The notes under the pieces were generated by a model. The model was not told the origin of the DNA. It worked only from the letters and a program-made list of their open reading frames with translations, and ran no database searches. A program made the position numbers and the translations under genes. Of a DNA stretch of 64,000 nt, positions 34,839 to 44,029 are shown in pieces. The stretch is from an uncultured Pseudomonadota bacterium. GTDB lineage: Bacteria > Pseudomonadota > Gammaproteobacteria > Steroidobacterales > Steroidobacteraceae. Position 1 is the first letter of the stretch; every line of letters starts with the position of its first letter. The DNA is taken from contig CAILZL010000018.1 of assembly GCA_903838705.1 (NCBI GenBank), forward strand, positions 177,537-241,536, given 5' to 3'.

Positions 34839-36488
34839 ATGCCTTCATGGTTAATGGCGCTGGATCAATACTTTCCGATCCGTTATCTATGGCTGCTGCT
34901 GGTCTCTGTGCTGCTGGTGGCAGGAGGGGTCGAGTGGCTGCACACACATGAATTGAATTGGGCATTGATTGTCGGATGCGTGGGTTTCGTGATCGGCTTA
35001 CGCGATATCCGGCAGAGCCGTCACGCGATCCTGCGAAATTACCCGATCATCGGCCACCTACGCTTTCTGATGGAGTGGATTCGCCCCGAGATCCGTCAGT
35101 ATTTCATCGAGAGTGATCGTGAAGCTGCGCCATTTTCACGCCAGCAACGTTCACTGGTGTATCAGCGCAGCAAGGGCGACTCCGACAAGCGGCCCTTTGG
35201 CACACAGATGGATGTTTTACTGGCCCGATATGAATGGCTCAATCATTCGTTGCAGCCGAGCCGGGTCAGCAGTCATGACTTCCGGGTGGTCATTGGCAAT
35301 GCCGGCTCGGGCTGTACACAGCCTTACTCTGCCAGTCTGTTTAATATTTCTGCAATGAGCTTTGGTGCCCTGAGTGCGAATGCCATTCTCGCCCTGAATG
35401 GTGGCGCGAAGAAGGGCAGCTTTGCGCACGACACCGGCGAAGGTTCAATCAGTCAATATCATCGTGTTCATGGTGGGGATCTGGTCTGGGAAATCGGTTC
35501 AGGTTATTTCGGTTGTCGCAATGATGATGGCAGTTTCAGTGCCGAAAAATTCACACTGAATGCCCGAGACCCTCAGGTGAAGATGATTGAGATCAAGCTC
35601 AGTCAGGGTGCTAAGCCGGGGCATGGTGGCGTGCTGCCGGGTGCCAAAGTTACGGCAGAAATTGCTGCAGCACGTGGCGTGCCGATGGGCGTGGACTGTG
35701 TGTCACCCTCCGCGCACAGCGCGTTCACTACGCCGGTGGAAATGCTGCACTTCATTGCGCGCTTGCGAACGTTGTCGGGTGGCAAGCCGGTCGGCTTCAA
35801 ATTGTGCATCGGTCATCCATGGGAGTGGTTCGCTTTGGTCAAAGCCATGGTGGAAAGCGGTGTGCTGCCTGATTTCATTGTGGTCGACGGAGGTGAAGGT
35901 GGTACGGGTGCGGCACCCCTCGAATTTACCGATCATGTAGGCACACCGTTACAGGAAGGGTTGCGCCTGGTGCATAACACCTTGGTGGGTGTGAATCTTC
36001 GTGACCGTATCAAGCTGGGGTGCGCCGGCAAGATAGTCAGCGCGTTCGATATGGCCCGTTCCCTGGCGCTGGGTGCGGACTGGTGCAACAGTGCGCGCGG
36101 TTTCATGTTCGCGCTGGGATGCATACAGGCACAGCACTGTCATACCGGTGCATGTCCAACTGGTGTGACCACGCAAGATCCACTGCGACAGCGTGCGTTA
36201 GTGGTACCCAGCAAGATGGAACGAGTGTGGCGTTTTCATCAGAACACACTTGAGGCACTCAAAGAGCTTGTTCAAGCGGCCGGTTTGCAGCATCCGGGCG
36301 AGCTGACCGCCTCACATATCGTGCGGCGCATTACTGAACATGATGTTCGTCTGCTATCGACACTGTTGCCGACGATGGAACCGGGCGCGCTGCTGGCTGC
36401 CGAGCGCGGCGAGTGTCCGTGGCCCCAGCCAGTATTCGAGATGTACTGGCCGATTGCACGTAGTAACAGTTTCCAGGCTGTGAACTGA
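34839..36488 (+). CDS. FMN-binding glutamate-synthase-family protein
   Basis: 549 residues. Two N-terminal hydrophobic helices (YLWLLLVSVLLVAGGVEW and WALIVGCVGFVIGL) precede a glutamate synthase central/FMN domain: FNISAMSFGALSANAILALNGGAKKG, EIKLSQGAKPGHGGVLPGAKVT, FIVVDGGEGGTGAAPLEF and the 3Fe-4S ligands in LGCIQAQHCHTGACPTGV. It lacks the amidotransferase domain of GltB, so it cannot use glutamine by itself. Bacillus YerD-like proteins have this form; their reaction is undefined. The membrane anchor and stand-alone location suggest a specialised electron-transfer or deamination role (inference). Confidence 0.9.
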   Translation: MPSWLMALDQYFPIRYLWLLLVSVLLVAGGVEWLHTHELNWALIVGCVGFVIGLRDIRQSRHAILRNYPIIGHLRFLMEWIRPEIRQYFIESDREAAPFSRQQRSLVYQRSKGDSDKRPFGTQMDVLLARYEWLNHSLQPSRVSSHDFRVVIGNAGSGCTQPYSASLFNISAMSFGALSANAILALNGGAKKGSFAHDTGEGSISQYHRVHGGDLVWEIGSGYFGCRNDDGSFSAEKFTLNARDPQVKMIEIKLSQGAKPGHGGVLPGAKVTAEIAAARGVPMGVDCVSPSAHSAFTTPVEMLHFIARLRTLSGGKPVGFKLCIGHPWEWFALVKAMVESGVLPDFIVVDGGEGGTGAAPLEFTDHVGTPLQEGLRLVHNTLVGVNLRDRIKLGCAGKIVSAFDMARSLALGADWCNSARGFMFALGCIQAQHCHTGACPTGVTTQDPLRQRALVVPSKMERVWRFHQNTLEALKELVQAAGLQHPGELTASHIVRRITEHDVRLLSTLLPTMEPGALLAAERGECPWPQPVFEMYWPIARSNSFQAVN

Positions 36489-36499
36489 TACAGGCAGAG

Positions 36500-36862
36500 T
36501 CAGCTCTTCCGCTCGACAATCATGTAGTGTTTCTGCATGGGTTCCAGCACTTCAAAGCAACCCTTGAAGCCAGCCGGGATGACCAGTGATTCGCCGGCCT
36601 GGGCGGTAACAGCCGTTCCGGACTCATGTGTCAGTCGGCAGCGGCCCCGGGTGACAAAAAAGAATTCGTCTTCACTCGGTCCCATTTCAATCTGCCAGCT
36701 GCCCACTTCGCAGGCCCATACCCCGGCGAACACTTCGCCACTGGAATTGGTGTAGTGGTTCCAGGTGGTGCGTTTCGGATTGCCGTTTACCAGTCTTTCG
36801 GGGCGGGGGTAATCCACTTCGGGGTCGATCTGTTGCTGGCTGAAGGAGATGGCGGCGGGCAT
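36500..36862 (-). CDS. Cupin-domain protein (DUF861 / ureidoglycine aminohydrolase-like)
   Basis: 120 residues from ATG 36862 (MPAAISFSQQQ); the 149-residue track version includes the promoter region. Single cupin barrel of the Cupin_3/DUF861 type: SSGEVFAGVWACEVGSWQIEMGPSEDEFFFVTRGRCRLTHESG and AGESLVIPAGFKGCFEVLEPMQKHYMI. The usual metal-ligand histidines of cupin motif 1 are replaced here by Glu/Asp (EDEFFFV), so metal binding is doubtful. Function unknown. Convergent with the glutamate-synthase-like gene, 12 nt apart, and divergent from the TonB receptor. Confidence 0.85.
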   Translation of the reverse strand: MPAAISFSQQQIDPEVDYPRPERLVNGNPKRTTWNHYTNSSGEVFAGVWACEVGSWQIEMGPSEDEFFFVTRGRCRLTHESGTAVTAQAGESLVIPAGFKGCFEVLEPMQKHYMIVERKS

Positions 36863-37144
36863 GGGAACTCGCTGAAAGTATTTGTGGTTGGCAGATTCTA
36901 TACGGCGCTTTTGCAAAATGCGTCGGCCGCAAAAATGTCCGGCAACCATGTGTAAAAAAATGTCAGTAAAGCGTCAGGCTTTTTCTGGCTTTATAAATAG
37001 TTCAATCACACCAATGACTTGGCGTCACGTTAACGCAATGTTAATTAAACAGTTATCTGCTGGCGTTACTGCTCACATTGCGGAATAAATGCATCTTCAA
37101 ATTACCGGTCAGCAGAGTCAGCGTGGTGCTGGCCCGGCTTGGCA

Positions 37145-37154
37145 ATAACTATCC
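37145..37154 (+). promoter_or_regulatory. Recurrent 5'-UTR motif ATAACTATCC, copy 1
   Basis: ATAACTATCC ends 12 nt before the TonB receptor ATG. The surrounding 17-mer, GC before it and GGAG after it, is identical to the sequence in front of murA at the same distance. The GGAG serves as Shine-Dalgarno; the role of the 10-mer is unknown. Confidence 0.5.
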
Positions 37155-37166
37155 GGAGCAGTTCTG

Positions 37167-39239
37167 ATGAGACATACAGTTATCGCAGTTCGCCGCCTTG
37201 AAGTGGCCATCCGGCTGGCACTGAGTGTCGTGGTGCTGGGTTTGGCATTCTTGCCGGTACAGGGTATTGCGCAGCAAACCGATACTTCCGGAGCGACTGC
37301 GCCCAAGGACGTGCTGGAAGAAGTGGTGGTATTCGGACGTGCTGAGGAACTGATCGGCAAGGCCTCGGCCGCCAGCGAAGGTGAAGTGGGTGGTGATGAC
37401 TTGCTGGTAAGGCCCATGCTGCGTGTTGCGGATCTGCTGGAAGCTGTGCCGGGGCTGATCGCCGCGCAGCATTCGGGAAGCGGTAAGGCTAATCAGTATT
37501 TCCTGCGCGGCTTCAACCTCGATCATGGTACGGATTTCACTTCGTACATTGATGATGTGCCGTGGAATTTGCGTACTCACGGTCATGGTCAGGGATATCT
37601 CGATGTGAACGGGCTGATTCCGGAAGTAGTGGAACGCATTGAGTATCGCAAGGGACCCTATCGGGCTGACAACGGGGACTTCTCCATGGCCGGCGCTTCA
37701 CTGATGACTACCATCGATATGCTGTCACGTCCGTTTGTGGCGGTTGAAGGTGGTCAATATGGCTGGGGTCGTGTGGCGGGGGGCGGTACTACCCAGCTGG
37801 GTGATGGCATGTTGACAGTACTGGGTCAGTACAAGACCTATGACGGTCCATGGGAGCTGAAAGAAAACCTGCAACATGAATCGGTGTGGGGTAAGTATTC
37901 GCAATCCACTGAGTATGGTTTGCTGAAAGTTTCACTATCGGGTTATCACGCCACGTGGAATCCGACCGAGCAAATACCGGAGAGTGCGATTGGTCAGGTG
38001 GTGATTGGCAGCAATCCACCGCGTGTCTGTGCTGATGAATTCTGTGCGCTCGACACCACAGCAAAAGGACAGACTACGCGCTGGATTGCGGATGCCCAGC
38101 TGCTGTCTGATGACTGGCGCGCTACGGCTTATGCGCAGTACTACGACTGGCGCATGTCTTCCAATCCCACCTACGATTTTCAGATCGACCAGTTTGATCG
38201 TCGCTGGATCGTTGGTGGACGATATGAACGCAATCTCATCAGAACCGACAAGCTGGAGGTCACGGCCGGTACCGAGATGCGCTATGACGATATCGGCAAT
38301 GTCGGTGTGGATCATGATGTAGACGGTGTGTTCGTCGATAACACCTCACGCAACAGCGTGCGAGAGGGTTCCATTGGTGTGTACAGCGAAGCTACATGGA
38401 AACCCACCAAGGCATTGCGTCTGACCGGCGGTTTGCGCGGTGACTATTACAATTTCGATGTGGGCTTGCGGCCGGGCTCAGGCGCCATTGGTGCCGAGAA
38501 CACAGGACACAGCAATGACAGCAACTTCGCGCCAAAAGTTGGCATTGCCTATGCGTTGAACGATATGGTCGAATTGTATGGCAACTGGGGGCAGGGCGTG
38601 CATTCCAATGATGCCCGTGGTGTGGAGCGCAAGGACGCCGATATCAAGGGCCTGGCGATTGGCACCGGATATGAGGGCGGCGCACGTTTTGAAATCGGTG
38701 ATTTCAAGATCAGTGCGGCGTACTGGTGGCTTAATCTGTCCAGTGAACTGATTTTTGTCGGCGATGACAACTCTGTAGAACCACGTGGTGCATCGAAGCG
38801 TCATGGATACGAGCTGGTGGGTTTCTGGCGGCCGCAAAGCTGGCTGGCCATCGATGCCGTGTATACCGGCAGTCAGGCGCATTACACCGAACTGACGGAT
38901 GGTGGATACAACATCGAAGGGTCAGTAGAAAGTGCCGGTGAACTGGGTATTGCTGCCACCAAGGGAGCCTGGGAATTGAGTGGCCGCCTGCGTTACCTGG
39001 GTGGTTATCCATTGCTGCCTGATAATTCACAGCGTGCGGAAGCTGAAACCATGGTTAACCTGCGACTGGCTCGCAAGTTTGCGAACATCATGCTGTATGG
39101 CGAAGTGCTGAACGTACTCGATCACACTGGCAAAGACATTGTTTACTACTATGAAAATGCATATGACCCTGCAGGAGGGCGCGTCAGTCGTGCTGAGGAA
39201 CCGCGCACCGTACGGCTGGGTGTGAAGTACGAATTCTAG
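37167..39239 (+). CDS. TonB-dependent outer-membrane receptor
   Basis: 690 residues. A long signal peptide (about residues 1-36, ending near VQGIAQQ) precedes a TonB box-like EEVVVFGR, the plug domain (LRVADLLEAVPGLIAAQHSGSGKANQYFLRGFNLDHGTDF, EVVERIEYRKGPYRADNGDFSMAG) and the 22-strand beta barrel ending in VRLGVKYEF with the C-terminal Phe needed for outer-membrane insertion. FLRGFNLDHGTDFTSYIDDVP is common in receptors of uncertain substrate specificity. No siderophore or cobalamin genes are adjacent, and no Fur box or riboswitch was recognised upstream. The substrate cannot be inferred. Confidence 0.93.
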   Translation: MRHTVIAVRRLEVAIRLALSVVVLGLAFLPVQGIAQQTDTSGATAPKDVLEEVVVFGRAEELIGKASAASEGEVGGDDLLVRPMLRVADLLEAVPGLIAAQHSGSGKANQYFLRGFNLDHGTDFTSYIDDVPWNLRTHGHGQGYLDVNGLIPEVVERIEYRKGPYRADNGDFSMAGASLMTTIDMLSRPFVAVEGGQYGWGRVAGGGTTQLGDGMLTVLGQYKTYDGPWELKENLQHESVWGKYSQSTEYGLLKVSLSGYHATWNPTEQIPESAIGQVVIGSNPPRVCADEFCALDTTAKGQTTRWIADAQLLSDDWRATAYAQYYDWRMSSNPTYDFQIDQFDRRWIVGGRYERNLIRTDKLEVTAGTEMRYDDIGNVGVDHDVDGVFVDNTSRNSVREGSIGVYSEATWKPTKALRLTGGLRGDYYNFDVGLRPGSGAIGAENTGHSNDSNFAPKVGIAYALNDMVELYGNWGQGVHSNDARGVERKDADIKGLAIGTGYEGGARFEIGDFKISAAYWWLNLSSELIFVGDDNSVEPRGASKRHGYELVGFWRPQSWLAIDAVYTGSQAHYTELTDGGYNIEGSVESAGELGIAATKGAWELSGRLRYLGGYPLLPDNSQRAEAETMVNLRLARKFANIMLYGEVLNVLDHTGKDIVYYYENAYDPAGGRVSRAEEPRTVRLGVKYEF

Positions 39240-39259
39240 GTCGCTGGTTAATTATGGGT

Positions 39260-39275
39260 GGGTCGGCAGCGACCC
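39260..39275 (+). terminator. Short hairpin after the TonB receptor gene
   Basis: GGGTCG-GCAG-CGACCC, a 6-bp perfect stem 20 nt after the receptor stop. It has no T-run, so it is a weak terminator candidate. Confidence 0.35.
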
Positions 39276-39342
39276 GCTCCATCTTCTGATAATCAAATCT
39301 GCGATCGGCAAGGCAGCGAGTATTGCTGTGATACACAGGCGA

Positions 39343-40104
39343 TCAGTTTTTCAAGCGATAGCCCGTTTTGAATACCCACCCGACTACTATCAGACACAGA
39401 AGCATGAATAACAGTGTCACAGCCAGACTGAGGGCGACGCTGACATCAGCAATGCCGTAGAAGCTCCAGCGAAAGCCATTGATCAGATACACCACAGGGT
39501 TGAACAGTGTCACCTTCTGCCAGAATACCGGCAGCATGTTGATCGAATAAAAGCTGCCGCCCAGAAACGTCAGCGGTGTGATGATCAGGATCGGCACAAT
39601 CTGCAATTTTTCCCAGCCGCTGGCCCAGATGCCGATGATGAAGCCAAGCAGACTGAAGGCCAGTGAGGTCAGGATCAGAAAGGCTACCATCCAGAGCGGG
39701 TGCATCACCGTGAAGGGCACGAACAGTCGGGCGGTGCTCAGGATGATCAGTCCCAGCAGGATGGATTTGGTGGCAGCTGCGCCAACATAGCCCAGCACAA
39801 TCTCGATGAATGACACCGGCGCAGACAGCACTTCGTAAATGGTGCCGGAATAGCGCGGCATATAGATGCCAAAGGATGCATTAGAGATGCTCTCAGTGAG
39901 TACCGAGAGCATGATCAGACCCGGAACGATGAACGCGGCATAGCTGATGCCATCAATTTGTGTCATGCGCGCACCGATCGCTGAACCAAACACGATGAAG
40001 TACAGCGAAGTGGAAATAACGGGCGACATGATGCTTTGCACCAGCGTACGGAACCAGCGCGCCATTTCAAATGTATAGATGGCACGTATGGCATGGACGT
40101 TCAT
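39343..40104 (-). CDS. ABC-2 type transporter permease
   Basis: 253 residues with six hydrophobic segments of the ABC-2 exporter family (NodJ/YadH type): [73 protein letters not shown] and [17 protein letters not shown]. YadH/YhhJ-like permeases work with a single ATPase. It overlaps the ATPase gene by 4 nt (ATGA), giving a complete two-gene exporter. Substrate unknown. Confidence 0.93.
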   Translation of the reverse strand: MNVHAIRAIYTFEMARWFRTLVQSIMSPVISTSLYFIVFGSAIGARMTQIDGISYAAFIVPGLIMLSVLTESISNASFGIYMPRYSGTIYEVLSAPVSFIEIVLGYVGAAATKSILLGLIILSTARLFVPFTVMHPLWMVAFLILTSLAFSLLGFIIGIWASGWEKLQIVPILIITPLTFLGGSFYSINMLPVFWQKVTLFNPVVYLINGFRWSFYGIADVSVALSLAVTLLFMLLCLIVVGWVFKTGYRLKN

Positions 40105-41024
40105 CGTGCTTGCACCAGGCTGACGAAGATCTCTTCCAGCGAACTTTCGCTGGTCTGCAAGTCCCTGAAGTCGATGCCCAGCTCGTTCAATTGACGCAAC
40201 AGACTGGCGATGCCGGTGTCATCACTCTGTGTATCAAAGGTATAGCTCAGCGAATTGCCATCGGCAGACAGTTCGAGTTGCCGGCCAGCCAGTTGTTCGG
40301 GAATGCGGGCCAGCGGATTCTGCAGGTGCAGAGTCAGCTGCTTCTTGCCCAGCTTATGCATCAGCACGTGCTTGTCTTCAACCAGAATGAGCTCACCCCG
40401 GTTGATGATGCCGATGCGATCTGCCATTTCTTCGGCTTCTTCGATGTAGTGGGTGGTCAGAATGATGGTCACGCCGCTGGCGCGCAGCGAGCGCACCATC
40501 TGCCACATGTCCCGGCGCAGCTCTACATCGACACCCGCAGTGGGTTCATCCAGAAACAGAATGGCTGGTTCATGAGAGAGTGCTTTGGCAATCATTACAC
40601 GTCGCTTCATGCCGCCCGAGAGGGTCATGATGCGGGAGTCTTTCTTGTCCCATAGCGACAGATCGCGCAGTACTTTTTCCAGATAGGCCGGATCGGGTGA
40701 TTTGCCGAACAGACCGCGACTGAAAATCATGGTGCGCCATACCGTTTCGAACGCATCGCTGGTCAATTCCTGTGGTACCAGCCCGATCTTTGAGCGCGCA
40801 GCACGAAACTCACTCACGATGTCATGTCCGTCCGCCATAACGGTTCCCGAACTGGCGTTAACAATTCCGCAAATGATACTGATCAGTGTGGTCTTGCCGG
40901 CGCCATTCGGTCCGAGCAGGGCCAGAATTTCGCCACGCCGGATTTCCAGCTGGACATTTTTCAGTGCCTGAAAGCCCGAAGCGTAGGTCTTGGTCAGGTT
41001 GGTGATGGAAATAATGTTTTGCAC
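40101..41024 (-). CDS. ABC transporter ATP-binding protein
   Basis: 307 residues, start GTG 41024. Walker [18 protein letters not shown]-loop GLVPQEL, signature [15 protein letters not shown], Walker [17 protein letters not shown] and switch His in [16 protein letters not shown]-terminal extension of about 85 residues follows, as in YadG/NodI-type exporters. Paired with the ABC-2 permease. It starts 20 nt after the rapZ stop, so the exporter may be the tail of the kdsD-to-rapZ transcription unit. Confidence 0.94.
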   Translation of the reverse strand: MQNIISITNLTKTYASGFQALKNVQLEIRRGEILALLGPNGAGKTTLISIICGIVNASSGTVMADGHDIVSEFRAARSKIGLVPQELTSDAFETVWRTMIFSRGLFGKSPDPAYLEKVLRDLSLWDKKDSRIMTLSGGMKRRVMIAKALSHEPAILFLDEPTAGVDVELRRDMWQMVRSLRASGVTIILTTHYIEEAEEMADRIGIINRGELILVEDKHVLMHKLGKKQLTLHLQNPLARIPEQLAGRQLELSADGNSLSYTFDTQSDDTGIASLLRQLNELGIDFRDLQTSESSLEEIFVSLVQAR

Positions 41025-41044
41025 GCAAAGCCTGTGCGAGTGAA

Positions 41045-41911
41045 TTACCTGGACTTGTCTACCACCTGATGCCTGGCCAGAACTTGCGGATACTTCTTGC
41101 GGAAATGACGGACCAGTTGTTCCACCAGATACACTGAGCGATGCTGGCCTCCGGTACAGCCGATGGCGATGGTCAGGTAGCTGCGGTTGGTAAGTACAAA
41201 TTCAGGAATCCAGCGATCCAGAAAATTGCACAGGTCGTTGATCATGTTTTGTACCTGCGCATGCTTGCCCAGGTATTCAGCGACGGGTTGATCCAGTCCG
41301 GTGAAATCAGCCAGACCCGGTTCCCAGAAAGGATTGGGCAGGCTGCGCGCATCAAATACAAAGTCGGCATCGCTGGGAATGCCATGCTTGAAAGCAAATG
41401 ATTCGAACAGGATGGACATGTGACCATCGGTATGCACGCCCACGCGCTGACGGATCAACTCACGCAAATCGTGCACGCTGGTGCGGGTGGTATCGATGAC
41501 CAGGTCAGCCGAGGCAGCCATGGGTTCGAGCAAGCGCTGTTCTTCGGCAATGGCTTCAGCCAGACCCAGACCTCCCCGGCTTAATGGATGGCGACGACGG
41601 GTTTCACTGTAGCGTTTGAGCAGCGACTCGGTTTCAGCACGCAGATAAATAACTTCACAATCCACTCCGCTGCGCTTGAGTTCGGCGATCTGCAGCGGTA
41701 CTCGCTGTATATCCGCGGCGCTGTTGCGTGCATCGATGCCGATTGCCGTCAGGCTGTATTGCGCGTCGTTTGAGCGGACGGTGTGTGAAATGAATTCTGG
41801 CAGCAGACCCGGCGGAATGTTGTCAACGCAGTAATAATCCAGATCTTCCAGCATGCGTAGTGCAACGCTTTTGCCGGAGCCGGACAGACCGCTGATTACG
41901 ATTAGACGCAT
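41045..41911 (-). CDS. rapZ: RNase adapter protein RapZ
   Basis: 288 residues. P-loop [27 protein letters not shown] (Walker A GLSGSGKS), Walker B-like segment and the C-terminal DUF/RNA-binding half with FGFK-like [28 protein letters not shown] and [19 protein letters not shown]. In E. coli RapZ guides RNase E to sRNA GlmZ and controls glucosamine-6-phosphate synthase. Gene position downstream of rpoN and hpf is conserved, but the PTS-Ntr genes ptsN and npr that usually sit beside it are missing. Confidence 0.95.
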   Translation of the reverse strand: MRLIVISGLSGSGKSVALRMLEDLDYYCVDNIPPGLLPEFISHTVRSNDAQYSLTAIGIDARNSAADIQRVPLQIAELKRSGVDCEVIYLRAETESLLKRYSETRRRHPLSRGGLGLAEAIAEEQRLLEPMAASADLVIDTTRTSVHDLRELIRQRVGVHTDGHMSILFESFAFKHGIPSDADFVFDARSLPNPFWEPGLADFTGLDQPVAEYLGKHAQVQNMINDLCNFLDRWIPEFVLTNRSYLTIAIGCTGGQHRSVYLVEQLVRHFRKKYPQVLARHQVVDKSR

Positions 41912-42010
41912 GGCTGAAGACTATGCCTGAGGGAAATAATCTAGGTGTGTGAAGTATCGGCGAGTCGCAGCGGCTTGGAAAGCACAGTTCAATGCAAAGT
42001 TGTGTGAGAT

Positions 42011-42043
42011 AAAAAAGCCCCGCACCAGCGGCACAGGGCTTTG
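42011..42043 (-). terminator. Intrinsic terminator after hpf
   Basis: On the minus strand AAGCCC and GGGCTT close a GC-rich hairpin (loop region GTGCCGCTGGTGC) followed by TTTTTT. It lies 18 nt after the hpf stop, so hpf transcription should largely end here and rapZ probably has its own promoter or depends on read-through. Confidence 0.75.
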
Positions 42044-42063
42044 TCCATGCGGGCAGTGCGTGA

Positions 42064-42384
42064 TCAGGTGAGTTTGGCTTTGAGGCCTTCCTGAACATGA
42101 TGATCGGTGAGTTTTTCCTTGTGCTTCTTGACGCTGCGATCGAGTTTGTCGGTCAGTGCATCAATGGCTGCGTACATGTTTGCATCAATGGCATCAGCGT
42201 GGATCTTGCTGCCACTGAGGTTGACGGTTGCTTCGGCTTTTTGCTGTAACTTTTCCACCGTCAGAATGCAATGGACGTCGAGTACATGATCGGAGTGCCT
42301 GACGATCCGATCCAGTTTCTTCTCGACATAGGCTTTAAGCGCCGGGGTAACTTCGACATGATGTCCCGTAATATTAAGTTGCAT
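42064..42384 (-). CDS. hpf: Ribosome hibernation promoting factor (short form)
   Basis: 106 residues from ATG 42384, which has CAGGAGACAG upstream; the track form adds 24 residues. Short HPF/YfiA: MQLNITGHHVEVTPALKAYVEKKLDRIVRH, the conserved ATVNLSGSKIHADAIDANMYAAIDALTDKLDRSVKKHKEKL. It lacks the C-terminal dimerisation domain of long HPF. Binds the 30S A/P sites in stationary phase. Downstream of rpoN by 123 nt, the conserved proteobacterial position. Confidence 0.95.
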   Translation of the reverse strand: MQLNITGHHVEVTPALKAYVEKKLDRIVRHSDHVLDVHCILTVEKLQQKAEATVNLSGSKIHADAIDANMYAAIDALTDKLDRSVKKHKEKLTDHHVQEGLKAKLT

Positions 42385-42507
42385 ATCTGTCTCCTGTGAG
42401 TTGTCAGGCATCAACACGATGCATGTGCAGCGTGACGGATTGGCCGCTGGCGGCACATACGAAAAAATACTGGGTAACAGTTGCGGACAAGGCAGTTTAG
42501 TGTGGTG

Positions 42508-44025
42508 TCACCTCGCTATAACGCGTTTGCGATCGCTGGAAGGCGGGATATTCATGGCTTCACGGTACTTGGCAACCGTGCGCCGGGCCACTTTGGCGCC
42601 TTCTTCTGACAGAATTTCGGCAATGCGACTGTCTGACAGCGGTTTGTCATTGTCTTCAGCGCTGATCAGTTTGCGGATCTTGGCGCGGATCGCAGTTGAA
42701 GACAGCTCGGAACCATCGGTGCCCGAAACGTGGCTGGAGAAGAAGAAGCGGAATTCGATCACACCGCGGGGCGTGTGCATGTATTTGTTGGTGGTTACGC
42801 GTGAGATGGTGGATTCGTGCATCTCTACGGCATCGGCCACATCTTTCAGGATCATGGGCTGCATGAATTCATCGCCGTGTTCCAGAAAAGCCGTCTGACG
42901 TTGCACGATGCAGCGGGCCACCTTCAGCAGTGTTTCGTTGCGGATTTCCAGACTGCGAATCAGCCAGCGGGCTTCCTGCAACTGGGTTCGCATCACGGTG
43001 AAGTCGGCAGAACGGCCCAGCATGCCTGCATAACTCTGATTGACGCGAATGCGTGGCACGCTGGCTGGATTGATCTCGACTTCCCAGCCATGCTCGGTCC
43101 GGCGGATGAAGACATCCGGTACGATGTAATCGGGCACTTTGCTGTACAGACCGGCACCGGGCCGGGGCTGACAGGCCCGTACCAGTGCCATGGCGCTGTC
43201 CAGATCTTCTTCGCTGGTGCGTAATTGGCGACGCAGCAAGGTGTGCTGGTGTCCGGCAAGTTCATCAAGATGCTGGGCAACAATGATCAGGGCCGTGGCC
43301 AGCCCGGGGGTATCAGGGGCCAGCTGCTGGAGTTGCAATGTCAGGCACTCACTGACAGAACGGGCCGCTACACCGGGAGGATCAAATTGCTGTACCACCT
43401 TCAGCACCTGCTCGACTTCGGCGGGCTGAACGGTGAGTTCCGGCATCAGATTGAGCGCGATTTCCTCAAGGGCTTCGATCAGGTAACCATCATCATTGAT
43501 GGCATCCAGAATCGCAGCACCGATGCGTTGTTCGCGCTCATTGAGCTTGGAGAGTCCTAGCTGCCACTGCAGGTGTTCCTGAAGCGTCTCGCCGCTGGCG
43601 TTGCTGAAGTCATGGCCACGCTCGTCATCTTCGTCATTGTTCCAGGGCGAATCACCCGTACTTACATTGTGCGATTCAGTCCATTCTGCACTGTCGACGA
43701 TATCAACCCGTTCTTCCCGGCTACGGTCCTGTTCTGCCTGAGCATGTTCCTGAGCCCGCTCTTCATAGGGCGTAGTGGCACTCTCAATGGCATCGCCATG
43801 CTGCGAAAACTCTGTGTCGTAATCTGATTCCGCTTCAGTGGCACCCAGAGATTCCAGTACGGTGTCCTCTTCTTCAGCCTCCAGCATCACGTTGGATTCA
43901 AGGGCTTCACGAATCTGTGCCTGAAGTTCCAGTACTGGCAGTTGCAGCAGGCGGATAGCCTGTTGCAGCTGGGGGGTCATGGTCAGTTGCTGACCCAGTC
44001 GAAGTTGCAGAGCCGGTTTGAGCAT
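42508..44025 (-). CDS. rpoN: RNA polymerase sigma-54 factor
   Basis: 505 residues. Region I Gln-rich activator-binding segment MLKPALQLRLGQQLTMTPQLQQAIRLLQLPVLELQAQIREALESN, acidic region II, core-binding domain, HTH (DAVEMHESTISRVTTNKYMHTPRG) and the RpoN box VARRTVAKYREAMNIP that reads the -24 element. Ends MNIPPSSDRKR as usual. It directs genes for nitrogen use, motility and others through enhancer-binding activators; none of those is encoded in this window. Starts 4 nt after the lptB stop. Confidence 0.97.
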   Translation of the reverse strand: MLKPALQLRLGQQLTMTPQLQQAIRLLQLPVLELQAQIREALESNVMLEAEEEDTVLESLGATEAESDYDTEFSQHGDAIESATTPYEERAQEHAQAEQDRSREERVDIVDSAEWTESHNVSTGDSPWNNDEDDERGHDFSNASGETLQEHLQWQLGLSKLNEREQRIGAAILDAINDDGYLIEALEEIALNLMPELTVQPAEVEQVLKVVQQFDPPGVAARSVSECLTLQLQQLAPDTPGLATALIIVAQHLDELAGHQHTLLRRQLRTSEEDLDSAMALVRACQPRPGAGLYSKVPDYIVPDVFIRRTEHGWEVEINPASVPRIRVNQSYAGMLGRSADFTVMRTQLQEARWLIRSLEIRNETLLKVARCIVQRQTAFLEHGDEFMQPMILKDVADAVEMHESTISRVTTNKYMHTPRGVIEFRFFFSSHVSGTDGSELSSTAIRAKIRKLISAEDNDKPLSDSRIAEILSEEGAKVARRTVAKYREAMNIPPSSDRKRVIAR

Positions 44026-44029
44026 TTAT

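Noticed and set aside
36950-37166. Possible riboswitch or Fur site upstream of the TonB receptor
   Set aside because: No cobalamin B12-box, TPP or other aptamer core and no 19-bp Fur-like palindrome was found; only the 10-mer motif stands out.
40071-40655. 194-residue plus-strand ORF opposite the ABC ATPase
   Set aside because: Antisense to intact Walker and signature motifs; no domain of its own.
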